From the NCBI GenBank assembly GCA_026413225.1, contig CM048552.1, positions 202,753,553 to 202,817,552 on the forward strand: a stretch of DNA of 64,000 nt, read 5' to 3'. The notes beneath the pieces are model-generated. The model made no database searches, was not told the origin of the DNA, and was given only the letters and a program-made list of their open reading frames with translations. The position numbers and the translations under genes were made by a program. Origin of the DNA: Otis tarda (Eukaryota > Chordata > Aves > Otidiformes > Otididae). This document shows positions 11,484-25,180 of the stretch, piece by piece; the stretch's first letter is position 1; each line of letters begins with the position of its first letter.

Positions 11484-14400
11484 CTAGCAAATGAGGTGTG
11501 TATGAAAATAAGGATGGATCCCAAGGAAAAAAAATGAAAATTATTGCTCCTCCGTTAAGGTTAAACCAGCAATTTTCCTATGAATGATGATTCCTTTAAT
11601 TAAGAAAACAAATAAATATATAAATGAATCCAAGTATGGAAGAAGAATGAGGATATGAACTTTTGTATCACACAAATGTTTTCCTCAGTTTCTCATCTCA
11701 AAAAGTAATCAACAGCAGAATCTTAAAGAGATCTTATGAGCAGGGCATGGAAAGAGTGGTCCAAAACCTGTTGTGAACAATCAAGGCAATGTTCGTCTTC
11801 TGCAAGCAACAGTACTGTTTCTAAGCACCAGATTAGATGACTAAGGAGAATCTCTAAAATACATTTAACTTAAACATTGCACAGGTGAAAAACAGAATCA
11901 AGAACAAAGTGTACCAGAAGAAGCAGAGGATATTCAAACTTAAAGAAAATTAGTCACTTCTACTGATCTCTGGAGTAAGTGCTCTTAAGAGCACGTTCCT
12001 GTAACATTAGCTACATGATCCTTTCTAGATGTACTTTTCTAGTTATACTTACTCTATGTTGCGGACATCCCTAGTATCAATAGCAACTCCCATGTTTTGT
12101 TTTTAAAATACATATAAGACTTCACTACCACAAATTTTGCTTGTTTTAATGTGCAGGGAATGCCTAGCACAAAACAAATCTGTGCCTGTCTTTTGATGTA
12201 CCAAAATCCTTTCTTTAGAAAAGAAAGGATTAGTTCACAAACATGAATCACCAGTATTTCTGGCATGGCATTTCAGGCTAAAATTAATTTTATCAAAAAA
12301 AACCAAACCCCAAACCACCCAAACTGTTCCAGATCTCAGGTATGTTTGAAATACGCATCTAGAGACAGCTCAGCTTGTTTTCAGGCTAATCCCTCCCAAA
12401 AGAGATAGAGTTTTAGCTTACTTTTCACAGTCAGCTTTAGCTTCCAAATACACTGTGTCAATATAGCTGAAATAGCCTTTACATGAAGGAGGCATGTACT
12501 TTAAAATAACAATGCCTATGTGAAGCTTGAAAAGTGTCACAGTATAATGGCTACGTGGAGGAGAAAATAAACGTGTTAGCAGTCACTCTTAAGTGATCTG
12601 TTCCCTATTTCAAGTGAAGTGCTTAAGGTCACAATAAGCCACATTTATCCCCAGGAGAATGATGAGTATTTACTTCACTAAAATAAATCAATCCCAAAAG
12701 CCAATGAAATACACCAGTATGAATTTGTCATACTATCTGCTTGTCTGCTCACTACTCACTATCTGCAAAATTTTCAGCAACTCCAGTACTAGATTACCAG
12801 GACCAACTGAGATTGATAAAGTATCTTCCTTTAGAAAAAATAGTAATTGCATATATTTGTACTTTCTGCTTTTACCACTAGGCTTCTTAACCCATATTTA
12901 TTTTCTTCCGAAGCAAGAATTTTGAAGACAGTTCATTCTTCTTCTATCTCTACCTTTTTTTGGAAAGTATGCCTCTGCCACCTCCATAAGATTGCCAAAT
13001 GCAGTCCCTACTTTCACCATGACTTTGTTGGCATTCTTATTGTTTCCTACTCTAGTGCTGCAGTCACTGCATTATTTATGATTTCCATGTATCTCTACTT
13101 CAGGGAACAACAAAGTGATACAGTCTGATTATCATTCTACTCCAAGACAGTATCAACCTCTTGAAAGAAATGAGGCAAAAGCAAAGGAAATAAATACCTA
13201 TGGAATAAGTAAATGACAACTAAAGAGGAATATATTAAATAACAAATATTTTTAAAGTTGTAGATAAAAGTTTTGAGTTAATAAACTGTTCATTATTATT
13301 TTTGACAGAGTATAATATGCAAGCTAAACATCACGTAAATGAGATTTCAGAATGTCATAAGACTCTATTGCTTTTTAAAAACATTTGAAAATTACAACTT
13401 TCTGCATTTAAGACACTCACTCCATTTATCTTCTTATGTTTATATTCATGACTATCTGAGGCAAACCAATTTAGGGAAGATTTGAGTAAAATGAGTTTCA
13501 ATATAATCTTTAAAAGCCCCGAATCAAGTCATTCTTTTAGGAAGGTACTTAGGAAACCAGAGAGGTTGCTCTTAAGCATATTTAAAGAGCATCCAAGCAG
13601 CAAAGAAATATCTCAGTCCAGTTTGAAGGAGGTAGGTAATTTTTCCATTATTATCAATTTATAAATTTATATTTCAGGGATGAAATTATTTCATTGACTG
13701 TCTGGATTATCTATAGTCCACCAAAGAGTAGCTGCTATTCAAAATGCCTTCTTAAGATATCCTGTTAAGATAGGGTAGTCATGCATGTTAGGGTTTCATA
13801 GAAGGTCAGAGTCCTGCAGAAGGCACAGTCCCAGGACTGTTCAAAGCACAGTCACCTAGAGCTAACCAAAAGGAAATATCAAACAGAGAGGTATCTCTGA
13901 ATTCTCATTTTGTTCTGATATTTAACCATTACACTGAAGATTATACCTCTGTCCATGCAAATGTAGGATGCTGAATACTTTCCTGATTAAAAAATCCTAA
14001 GTTGAAACCTTTCAAAATCTCACTTTATTTAGGATCATCAAGGTGTGGAATGTATGGGATTTACATTTATTGTTAAAACATCAGCAGAGGAAATGGGTTA
14101 TTGTTTCCTATCTCAGTTCAACTTTGAAAACTCAATGCCCTTTTTCCCAGTTTCCAGTTCCTAAAATGCCAGAACACAAAATATCACAAATGATTCTTAT
14201 TCCTCTGGCTGAAGCCAGTTTTGAAATACAAAATTATCAGACTGGACAGCAAGGAAAAATGAGAGAATTTGATCTCTTCTGTCATTGGCAAACCTACATT
14301 CCAGTTCCCAGTCTATGAATCGTTTCTAGGTTGAACTTAATGAATGTCCAATAGAGAAATATTCTAGTAATTCACAGTGCAGAAATGGGGCATGAAGTCT

Positions 14401-17400
14401 CCTCACTGATGAAAGAAGCTCCTGTTCAGCTCTGCATTTAATGGCAGAAGGGGAGCATACAAACATGCTATCAGAGTAATGACCAGTTCTGAGTTGTCAT
14501 AGAAGATAGTTGTCTGAGGAGAAAGGAGGAGAGCTGCAGCTTAAAAATAAATAAAATCCATATATTTAGCAGATGTCATCATGGTCTCGAAGGCTGTTTT
14601 GAACTGGATTGTGGCCATGAGCTTTGGCACGTTTGGTGCATGCATAGCAAGAAGGTCTTTTATAATTTTTTAGGTCACAACAATCATTTCCTAGATAATT
14701 TTTTTTAATAGAAACTGTAATGTAAATGCTAAAGGAGTAGCAAAGTTCAATATATGATGTATTTTCATTTCAAATAAGCTTTCTGACCTGCTCTTGAATT
14801 TAAGCACCTAAATTGTTTAAATCCTATAAGACCTATGTAGGCACTACAGCAGGCAGTCTATTCTTATACTACAGCTCATTCTGCTTTTTTCTCTGCTCTC
14901 CCAGATGATATAGCTAAAATAGACCTTTCTAAGGATAAAATTGTTTTTTAATGACTTTATCAATAGCAATAGAGCAACTTCTACATATTTTTTAAGTATC
15001 TTTACACCTTTTCACAAAAGAAATGATCCAAATTGAGGATTTTTTCTAGCATTTCTTATAGAAAACATTTATGTTACATGAATTCTAACTAATATTTGAT
15101 ATGGTAGAACATTGATTTCACGTTGTACTACCACTGAAATGCAAGCTATTTCAGTGCTGCTTTCTTAAGAGCATCTTTCTAAATAGTCATTTAAAGCCAA
15201 TTTAATTTTTTTAGCACTTTCCTTTTGGAAATAAAAATATAGGTAGCTACTCTTTGTGAAAATGCAATGAGATTTTGTTCTGTGACCTTTTATAAAAATG
15301 AAACCATGTCAGTTTGTATTCAAACTTAGTCCAACTGACTAAGATTTTGTCCTTTGAATAACTGAATATGGGAACATCTTTGGATAGGGAGAGGGTTGGG
15401 CTTTTATTTATCTTGAGATTTTTGTGAAGAAATGCAATTACTTTTACTCTATACTATAAACTCCAGTAAATGGCTTGGAGCTAGAGAAGATTTCACGTTA
15501 TCCAAATAAACTGAGTTTCAGATGTCATAACATTTTTATCTCATTCATTTTCTTACAAAAGTAGAGATATTTTGATTTCAAAAGGATTGGTACTGGTTTG
15601 CTACCCAATCTCATTTACTGCTTTGATTTTTTGCCCCCAAGTCTTGTTTTCCCTACCTGTGTCAGCCTCAAGCAAGGCTCAGTCATTCTCAAAGGATCTA
15701 TCCTGTGACCCATCGATCTTAGTTTTCCTTTCTACCCTTACTTCCTTGAACTGAATCACCACGTTCTCCCTTTGAACGCTGTATGGCTCACACTAAGAAA
15801 TCAGCAGAAGAGAAAGTCAAATCTAGTGTATAAAAAGGATTGTTACTCCCTCTGTGGGATTCTGTAGTTGCTAACATGCTTCCTTCTGCCCCAAGAGCTT
15901 TACTTTTGCTTGCTCACAAAGGTGATGATAAATCTCTTTTCTCTGAAAATCTGTCCTTCAACAGTCGTTGCTCAAAAACTACGGCACTTCCTTGTCTTCC
16001 ATTATGGAATGCCACCTTACAAGGCATCCTTTCTCATGGTAAAGTTAAACCCTGGAGACAAGAATAAATTTGTACACTGGGTACAAGTGCTGTAGTTGCA
16101 CAGTGATACAAGAAGGAATGCTCCGTATGGGAGCCAAATCCAGCCAAGAGCCTCATTACTCCATCTCCATCTGCAAGTCTGTCAAAAATCCTGGTGAAGA
16201 AATGAAGGTTCAACTTGGCCAGAAGAGAGCAGAAACTGGACAGCTACATGGTGCCATAATCAATGAGATAAGAAAATTTATCACTGTAGTTCAGGGCAGT
16301 CCCTCCCATGCACCAATATTTTGCTTTTCCCTGTCTCTGCCTATTTTTCTTTAACCTTCTCTGTTATTTTCAGTTCCTCTTTCTTTCTACAATTTTCCCT
16401 CTACCCTTCATCTTTTCCCAGCTCTTTTCCCCTAACTCTTGCATCAAGGTACCATCTACTATCCTAAAATACCATCTATTATCCTGTTACCTAAAGAAAC
16501 TTCTTCAGCTTTGCTATGTTGTGTTTATAGTCAGCTGATATCCAGACACATCAAGCCTAAAAATACTTCCTTTACTATTTTTCAAGTTCAATCTCCAAAT
16601 ATCACTAATTAATATACCTTATTATCACAAAAGTGTTTGCTTCCTTAGACATACTGCAGTTATACTTCATGGAAAATATACCTATTTCCACTTACACAGG
16701 TATTCATTGGCATTTGTTTACTCATCAAGTTGCCAAAACTGTGGATGCCTTGCTAGAAGGTTCATAATGTACTTTCGCATGTCCAAAGTCAATATTGTCA
16801 CTGACAGTATTTCATTAGCAAGTTCTTCAAAGATGATCATTTGATTTGATTAATTATGAAGGCTGAGAATTTTAGGAACCCTCTGGTGAGCCGTAGCAGT
16901 CAATGGGAATCACAGTGACTGGCAACGAAGGGAGGACACCTCCCAGGAGACAATGCTTGTTATCAAATGTGTTGGTAATAAACACTGCTAGTAATGTTAA
17001 AACATATAATTTCTGAATAATTTCAATTCCTTGCATTTCTTCTCAGTATTAGTAATGAATTTACAGTTTATGTCTTGCTAGAATAAAGAGGTGTTTACTT
17101 TTCCATTACATTTCACTCAGACTGGTCTGGCAAATACTGGAAATGTCTGTCCTGGGGCACTGAAGAAAAGGACTACTAGGTCACTCTTCTGCTTCATGTG
17201 CTTCATCCAGGCTGTCAGGATGAACAGGGAGACTCTCCATCAGAGTGAAGATACAAAGATGACACAGTATTTCTTTTGTTTTGGAAAATACTACTAAGAT
17301 AGACACTTTTCAAACTTTGATGAATAAAATTGTTTGGTCAGAGATTTGAATGCTAGTAAAAGATAATAAAATGTCATCCACAAATATCTTTAGAAAACAA

Positions 17401-17776
17401 ATCCCATTAACCTTCCTCAAAAATAACACAACTTGCCCTTTATGCAATTATAAAACAACAAGCATACACTAATGTTTACTGCCTTATCTTGCACTGTTGC
17501 TCATACTTAGGATGAATGCCTGACAGAAAAATACTGTATTTTTTTTTTCAGAATGCTCCTTCAACTTCTTAAACAATGATTAATACATGAAAACGTTTAG
17601 GCTGTTACAGGACCAAAAGGCCAAGAATGGCTGTCTGCCTCTACCAATCTTTGTGTCTTGTCTTACGCTGCATTTTCTGCCCCAGAATGAAATTATCTTG
17701 TTATACTGACTTCTTCACTATTTGTTATCTTTAGGACTCTCAAGTGCTAGCAATAAGACAGTTATTCCCCTCCACA

Positions 17777-17796
17777 AAAAAAAAAAAAAAAAAACC
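17777..17796. repeat. Poly(A) run
   Basis: An uninterrupted run of about 20 A. There is no retrocopy or LINE body upstream that I can recognise, so it is a simple homopolymer rather than a demonstrated retroposon tail. Confidence 0.8.
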
Positions 17797-18202
17797 AAGA
17801 AATCCAAGTTTTCCAATAGCTAGATTTGTACCAAATGATTATTTTGTAGTAGTAACTTTTACAAGAGTGATGGATAGAAATGAATTTCAGTAAACTCTCA
17901 TTCTCCTCTGTCCCCCTTGGTATATTAAGACTAGTTACCTAGAACCTCAGGTATTTTGGTTATTAGAGCGTCTTATTTTCTGACTCCTGTCTTTCCTAAT
18001 GAACTGTCAAGTCATCTGTTCTGCCTACAGTCATGATTTACTAACCATAACTGACGGTGATATTTTATGACATGCATTTGCCTAATATGCATATGCATGC
18101 CATTACCATGCAGCAATTATATCAGTATGAATCTTACACTATTGGTAGACCAACAAGGATTTTGTAATTTTAAATTATTTTCTAAAATCCATTAAAAAAA
18201 CC

Positions 18203-18367
18203 ATGAAATCTGCATTTCATAAAAAAAAACCAAGCAACACTTTCCTGAAAGCATACACAAGAATATTCAAAGTTGAATTTTTCTACTACAAAATCTGTGT
18301 AGCCAAATGGCACAAACGCCTCGAGAAGAAAGCCGGTATCAACGAATCAGTCATCTATGAGAACTAA
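18203..18367 (+). other. CpG-rich micro-ORF of unknown nature (54 codons)
   Basis: A frame runs from ATG 18203 to TAA 18365-18367. Its second half (about 18303-18364) reads AKWHKRLEKKAGINESVIYE plus N. It contains four CpG in 36 bp (cgcctcgag, ccgg, aacgaa), which stands out in AT-rich DNA where CpG is scarce. An AG preceded by a T-rich tract (tttttctactac, then tgtgtag) lies directly before that half, so it could be a terminal exon. Alternatively it could be the decayed C-terminus of a mariner-like transposase, because the spacing of F, W, K and G vaguely resembles that family's RWxKC...G ending. I do not recognise a protein, and chance remains possible. Confidence 0.2.
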
Positions 18368-20905
18368 GAACATAGTTAAAGCCTCTTGACTCTTGAAGAC
18401 TAATCTCAGCTGTAAACAACAGCAAGCAAGCTCTCACATTGCAGTAGACATTTTTAATATAATTATATTTTCTGCCCAAGAGCAGTCCATAAATCATAAA
18501 AAGCAGGATGTGATAATAAAGTCTGTTCTTAAATTCTTCCAAATAACTTAAAATGTTTTGTTTCTTTCTTGATGTGTAAGATTTGACAAAATTTGCTTTA
18601 TATCTTTTTATAATTGGAGGTCTACTTCTCTACATTTAACTTATATTCCATAAGTTCTTAGCCAATACTACAGTCAAATGCATGAGAGAGACACAACAGT
18701 TTCTTCTGATGGGTCAAACACTGTGTATGAACAGAGATTGTCACTATTAAATCTATAAATGTGTGTGCATATATGTGTCTGTGAGAATGAGAGAATGATT
18801 CTTTAATCTGGTGACAAGTAAAACTATTAACTGAGACTCATTGTAAGCTTTCAACCTTCAGTTCTAAGGTTATATTACTTATAAAAAGTATAGATCAATG
18901 CATTGTTAGCACCATATTTCACCAATGGCTTAGGTTAAAAATTTTAAAGCTAGTTGGATGACAAGTAAAACCTATTCTAACTTTATTATTCTTTTGGTGT
19001 TTTCTATTAAGTGCTTTTACCAGTACTTAATTATGATAAACATGATTTATCAAATGGTATTGTCAACAAAAAATGTCTTGTTTTGAGGTGACCTATTTTG
19101 TCTTTCTAACATGTAGAGTTTGCTAAAAAGAGACTGACTCCCAAATAAGAGTATTTTTGCCTAGCTTTGAATATATTTTACCTTAAAATAAACACAGACT
19201 ATGAAAAAAATTAATTACTATGTATCTTCACATTGATGAGATAGCAAAAAGCTATCACTTCTACTAACAAAAGGTTTTCTTTTATAGTGAAATCTATGAT
19301 GATAGGACACTTCAAATTGTTAGCACCTTCCCATCTCAGCACCCTGATCAATATGAAGATAGTCTCATTGTGCTTCCATAGTGTTATAAAAATCTGCAAA
19401 TATCCAGTAATTGCAACAAAATAATTTATACAAAATAAATATAAATGGCATCTGCAGCTCTGAATACTTTAGCCTTATAGCTAGAATTTAAAAGGCATAT
19501 TCTAAGCAAAAATGCAGCTGAGTTAGCATTTTCTTAGAGACTTGTGGGAAATTAGAAGTCTATCAATGACATGCATCATCACTTTAAATGAACTGTGGAA
19601 TTCAATAAAATAAGTGTGCAGATTCCACATACTTGGAAGTGGGCACAAAAATTTTGTAATTTCTCATGATTTCATGCAATGCTTTTTCATTATTATGTCC
19701 TTTTTGGCACTTCTGAAATTGAAAATCTAATAAGTAAATCGACTAAAGCTTAAAATAGCTTAGGAGGGGAAAATTATTTAGGAGGGCTGAGGATTAGGCC
19801 TGACATACTACTTGGACCATGAAGTTCTGTTTTGATGGTAGAAGCACCTTCACAGTCTGTCACACTTAACCAGGATGTAGAACCTATGCAAATATATAAG
19901 AAAGGACATAGGAAAAAAAAAAAAAACTCTGCCAAATGTCCTCTTGTAGGGGTGGTTTAGCATATTCCTGCCCCAATATGAATGCCTTGCCTAATGTCAG
20001 GAACTTTCAGCCTTATAAGAGAGAACTGCATGTCCTGGTCTAGCAAAACCACACAGACGTCATCTTTTCATTAGCAGTTTAAATTAATGTGTCAGAATAC
20101 AAACTGAAAATGCTAGAGCATGTTGTCTTTTCATCAGCTCCTCCACATGGGCAGTGAACTTTGCTAGGGAAAAGGCAGGAGAGCTGGAGAAAGATGTGTC
20201 ACATCAGTCTAGCAAGATTCACTAGAGGATGTGTATCAAAACGCCAAAGCATTCTATATTAAAGGGGTGGCCAGGACTGATAAGGAGGAGAAAGGGAAAC
20301 AGGTTTTTTAATCTGCTTAGCAAAGACAGCAAAGAATGTACATTGTTTTCTACATGACCAAGATACAGATCTAAGTATTAGTATACCTGAAAAAAAACAA
20401 GTCTCTTTGGACACTGAGAAATTATTACCTGTTACTTTCCCAAAAGATATTTCCCATGGAAAACATTACATGGATGCATGTACTGTCTATTATGGCACCC
20501 CTCCTGAAATGCTAAACAGATCCCTGCGTATGTCTCCATGCACAACGTTTTCAGTTGTTTAAGACTGATAACCATTTCCATGATTCATCAGTTTAGGCAT
20601 TCATCATGTAATTTTCCCTAATATTGATGTAATTCTGAGGCTATAGAATTAAAAGTTTCCATATGTTCCATAAGCACTTGTTTCTTTTCTATTAACTTGA
20701 TTCTACTGAAAGTTAGTTATAATTTCTAGATTACTTCTTTTACTTATAAAATGAAAAACATAATTAATTTCTTTTTCTATAATCTTTGCATAGATTTTGC
20801 ACAATTTTGCCAGAAAAATCTTAGAATAGAAGCTTCAGATGAAATTCTGGCTGTATGGAAGTCAAATGCAAAAGTCAAATTCGGTGCTTAATTTTTGTCC
20901 TATAG

Positions 20906-21541
20906 TGAACTATAGGCCGGTCAGTCTCACCTCTGTGCCTGGCAAGGTCATGGTGCAGATCCTCCTTGAAACCATGTTTAAGTGGAAATAAAATGGAAAA
21001 TAAAGAAGTGATGGTGACAGCCAACATGGCTTCACTAAGGGAAAATCTTGCCTGGCAAATTTGGTGGCTTTCTATGATGGGGTTACAGCATTGGTGGACT
21101 AGGGAAGAACAAATGACATCATCTACCTGGCTCAATATGAGCCAGCAATGAGTCCTTGAAGACCAGAAAGCAAGCCACATCCTGGGCTGCATCAAGAGGA
21201 GCGTGGCCAGCAGATCGAGGGAGGTGATTCTGCCCCTCTACTACGCTCTGGTGAGACCCCACCTGCAGTACTGTGTCCAGTTCTGGAGCCCCCAGCATAA
21301 GAAGGACATGGACCAGTTGGAGAGGGTCCAGAGGAGGGCCACAAAGATGATAAGAGGGCTGGAGCACCTCTCTTATGAGGACAGGCTGAGAGAGTTGGGG
21401 CTGTTCAGCCTGGAGAAGAGAAGGCTCTGGGAAGACCTTATAGCTGTCTTCCAATATCTAAAGGGGTCTTATAAGAAAGATGGTGAGAAACTCTTTAGCA
21501 GGGCCTGCTGTGATAGGAAGAGGAGTAATGTTTTTTTTTAA
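20906..21541 (+). pseudogene. CR1 ORF2 (reverse transcriptase) remnant lacking the catalytic core
   Basis: Two ORF2 pieces are joined. The N-terminal piece (20906 to about 21118) has stops and small indels, and corresponds to the region just before motif A. The C-terminal piece is an open frame from 21203 to 21541 with the motifs [32 protein letters not shown] and [14 protein letters not shown], all typical of the conserved CR1 ORF2 C-terminal domain. The LDFxKAFD and FADD motifs are absent because of the deletion, so no active polymerase could be made even without the stops. Confidence 0.9.
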
Positions 21542-21756
21542 ATAGAAGGAGGTAGATTCAGACTAGATATAAAGAAAAAATGTTTTACAATGAGAGTGGT
21601 AGAACACTGGCACAGGTTGTACAGAGAGGTGCAGACTGGGCTCTGAGCAACCTGATCTGGTTGAAGATGTCCCTGCTCCTTGCAGGGTGGTTTGGACTAG
21701 ATGACCTTTAAAAGTCCCTTCCAATCCAAATGATTCTATGATTCTATGATGCTATG
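20906..21756 (+). mobile_element. CR1 LINE, internally deleted, intact 3' tail
   Basis: The element begins inside ORF2 at the segment coding NYRPVSLTSVPGKVM (20908 on), continues through the region coding ASLRENLAWQIW, and then jumps. Around 21118-21130 the sequence goes directly from the segment before reverse-transcriptase motif A to the segment coding NMSQQ, so the catalytic core is missing. The rest is the ORF2 C-terminus, the 3' untranslated region with GGTTTGGACTAGATGACC, and a tail of three ATTCTATG-like units ending at 21756. Copies elsewhere in the window (30.2 kb and 56.8 kb) contain the missing segment. It is a dead fragment. Confidence 0.93.
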
Positions 21757-23440
21757 TTTTTCATCTGAGGCTACTAGATAATCAAACTCCTTATAAATCT
21801 TCCTCTTCAAAACAATAATGCTCCACTGAATGTTTCTGCTTTGGTGAGAAACAGGAACAATACATTTTGTCAAAATTATTGCAACCAGAAGACTAGTTAG
21901 TGGTAATACTAGGACATCATAATTATATGGTGTTATCTTGAAACTAGCCTTTTACAAACGATTGAGAGGATATAATTAACACTGATGTGAAAGATTTCTG
22001 GAATAAACAACCTATAGAAATACACTAGAATAATTAAAAAACATGCTACGCTACACATAAAGATGAGATAAAGAATAAATAGACATTCAAAAAAGAAGTA
22101 GTTAATTCAGTAAACTAAGAATAATGCATTACTTGAGACATTCATAACTGAAACACTTGCCTAGGAAAAAATGACAAGTTTTTCAGTATCATAAACCAAT
22201 GAAAAAAAGCTTCTTTTTGCCTGGAATGGCATTTATCGTGGTTATTCGCCAAAGTCTCCAATGATAAGCATATCTTTTGTTCTAATACAGACTCTTTATT
22301 TCTTTAGCTTTGGAAAGCTATGTGGTTTTCAGATTCATTTTGTAAGTTCTATGAAAGCCACACATTTGTTTCAGAAGTCTCACAAAATTGTTGCTTGGTT
22401 AATCTCAAGTAACTGAAATTATACAGTCTTTGGAAATACAATAGAATAGAAAGGATTGACTAAATGTATACGGAGAGAAGATGTTGGCAGGGGAATAATT
22501 AAATTTGAAAAACTGTCTTTTTTGTCTGGAAATTTTGTATTTAGCACTAGAGCCAAAATCCTGCCTGAGGCTTCATCTCTCAGGGGATCAGAGGTCTGTC
22601 CAAATCAACAATCTGTATAGTTCATAGATCAGTATAAGCATTCTGATGTGAGGATTTTTTTTGCTCCCTCAATAGCTAGAATATAAGTTATAAATTGCAG
22701 AATTTTTGTTTTTCAAGTGAGGATACAGAAACTTCAGGAAAATAATGACACTTCACTATCTAGAAGAGCAAATAATTTCACTATTAGAGCACGCAATGAA
22801 ATAAAAAAAACAGAAAATGAAAATGTTGCATTGTTACACTTCAGACCAAGAACTTGATTTAGGGCACACCACATACAGGTATCATGACAGACTGCTTCAG
22901 TAATCTTGATTGTCTCCTTGTTCTGGCCAAAACCAGCCATCCTTATCAAACTCTAACTGTAGATAAGAGCTAATATGTAAGTAGGAACATCTTTTTAAAA
23001 TAAAAAACAAACAAACAAACAAACAAAAAAAAACCCTCTTTCATCAGAATATTCAAATGAAGGTTCTTAGTCTTCCTATTTTCTTGGTATTTCTCCACTG
23101 AAAACTAAAAAGGGCAAAATTACAAGCAGACTTGTTATGGTCAGTCTGAAGGACAGCAACTGTCTGCAGCTTTGAGATATGATTTTTGTCACAATGTTAA
23201 GTTTAATGTGTCATTCTAAGTCTCTTGAAAACCATGCTTAGAAATATGACAGAAGTTTCAGAACGAATAAATTGCATCAATCCTGTGCATAAGGGAGTAA
23301 TTTGTTAATATAATAATCTTATTTTCTCTTTAAGCTTAACCCTTAAAGATGATTTTTTACCTAAATATTCTAAATAGTTAATATATCTAATATTCTAAAT
23401 AGCTACTTTTTATCTTAATCCCCCTCCAAACACTTTTTAC
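21757..23440. other. Unique AT-rich DNA with an AAAC microsatellite
   Basis: No gene or transposable element is recognised. An (AAAC)n run is listed separately. Direct repeats of ATTCTAAATAG occur near 23367-23402. Confidence 0.55.
23001..23033. repeat. (AAAC)n microsatellite
   Basis: Five to six AAAC units followed by an A-run. It is a simple repeat with no adjoining LINE tail. Confidence 0.85.
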
Positions 23441-23650
23441 AAAGAGGATGGTGAAACACTGCAACAGGTTGCCCAGAGAGGTGGTGGATTCCCCATCCCT
23501 GGAGACGTTCAAAGTTAGGCTAGACGGGGCTCTGAGCAACCTGATCTGGTTGAAGATGTCCCTGCTTCTTGAGGGGGGACTGGACTGGATGACCTTTGAA
23601 GATCCCTTCCACCCCTAACTATTCTATAATTCTATGATTCTATGACTCTG
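23441..23650 (+). mobile_element. CR1 LINE 3' end
   Basis: About 210 bp of CR1 3' untranslated region on the plus strand. It includes CAGGTTGCCCAGAGAGGTGG, CTGAGCAACCTGATCTGG and the tail TTCTATAATTCTATGATTCT. It is 5'-truncated near 23441 with no ORF2 sequence left. It belongs to the same subfamily group as the copies at 20.9 and 52.7 kb. Confidence 0.95.
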
Positions 23651-25180
23651 TAATATTTAAAATGCATTTTTAATATTAACATTTAAAATTAAACACAAAC
23701 GTATTTACTACTCCTTACTGCACCAGGCAAAAATTAAACTTCAGGAAGTGTTAGAGGCTGTAAAGACACAAAGACTTTTTTTTTTTGTTTATGAGAATAA
23801 AAAGGGTTATTTTTTACCCTAGTAGAAAGATAACTCACAGAAATTGATACCCTTCTGCGGAAGAGAAATTAAAAAACATGCTCCACTATTTTCCATACGG
23901 AAGATGAAAAAGTTTTAAGAATGCTTCCCCTGTATTTTCAGAATTCAGCATTTTCAGACTTCATGAGCACCTGATACATTCATTTAATGTAGTATGCTTG
24001 CAGTTTGAGAGGAAGTTTATACACTGAAAAAAAAAGAAAGCAAATCAGTATGTTCTAAATTGAGTTTTATGCATAATAATCACAATTAAATTAACAAAAT
24101 CTCAGATGTGCCTTTGTATTAAGAAGACTACTCAACAGTTTTAGTTGTAATATTAATATCTAACTTTCTTTCTACATATTTTTGGTGTGGCTTTGCTTGA
24201 GAAAACTTAAGGCTGTATTCCTCAAATGTTATCTTATTTTTGGGTATTTAGGTGTATGCAACAGGGGAAAAAAAGTTCCTTGTCATTAAGAACAGGCATC
24301 CTGGACCAATAAGTCGTCGACTTTTAATCAAATAAAGATATTTAAAGGTAACATGAATAAAGGTAAAATGAATAAAGCAGCTTCTAAATTTTCCAAAAAA
24401 CATACAGGAGGGAAAATTCCTGCTCTGGTAGCAAGAACTGAAAGAATAACCAAAGTATTTGTCTGCCACACCTATAATCTCTATTATTCTAAAGAAGAAA
24501 AGATTTTATTGGTAAATTAAAAGTCTCCACATCATCAGAAAAGTCATCAAGGTACTTAAAATTGCTGAAAGGAGACTTCACGCTAATTCAACAGAGGCAC
24601 TGTTTAGCTAAATCAGTTCCATATTGCAAAATGTCTCTTTACAGAACAAACATCTTAGACCTGGCATGATTCCTAAGGCAGTCTGCTTTTGTGCACTATT
24701 CCAAGACCATTCCTATTGCAGTCATACTGTATTGATTGCCATAGATCATTTCTCATCCTTAAGTAGGTTCATTTTCATTCCTGCTACATTAGGTACTGTT
24801 TCAATCTCAATCTGAATTGCTGTTTAATAAGATAAATAATTGTAAGAAGTAATTACCCAACATTTAAGCTGATTTGTAGCTGTAGCTGTGAGGCTGCAAG
24901 ACTATAAGGAATATTATATACATATTTCTGTTCCTTTTCCTTCTGTCTGAGAGAACAAATGGTTTTCAGTTGTCTAAACTTGGATTAAGAGGAAATCGCA
25001 AAATTTTTCACGTAGTTTAAAATTTAAATACTTCATTTATTCTCAAGAAAGTGAGTCAGTATTTCTTATTCAGTTCTGTTATCTGTCTGTTAATGTATAT
25101 TTACATTGTGTTAAGATCAAAAGATTCTGATCAAAGTATCAAAAAGCCGTGTCTCTAAAGCCAGTTATCCTGCCTCAAAA
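23651..25180. other. Unique AT-rich DNA
   Basis: No gene or known repeat is recognised. An imperfect tandem pair TAAAGGTAACATGAA / TAAAGGTAAAATGAA lies near 24344-24374. A short perfect inverted repeat AAGTCG-T-CGACTT lies at 24311-24323. Confidence 0.5.

Larger units (their letters stand above)
11484..20905. other. Long unique block, no gene recognised
   Basis: About 9.4 kb of AT-rich DNA in which I recognise no transposable element or exon. It holds homopolymer runs (A-run 17777-17796, A-run near 19913-19925), many 60-95 codon chance frames (such as 12659-12925, 12847-13128, 14043-14318, 15840-16095 and 16070-16354), and one CpG-rich micro-ORF listed separately. A stretch near 18085-18100 contains a 12-bp palindrome, ATGCATATGCAT. 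A short tandem pair of TACCATCTAYTATCCT lies near 16450-16485. Confidence 0.5.

Noticed and set aside
15840..16095. Overlapping 75-codon frames preceded by a TATA-like AGTGTATAAAAAGG
   Set aside because: A TATA-like string is expected by chance in AT-rich DNA, and neither frame has a recognisable domain or splice support.
17777..17796. Poly(A) tail of a processed pseudogene
   Set aside because: No coding remnant is recognisable upstream and no flanking duplication is visible.
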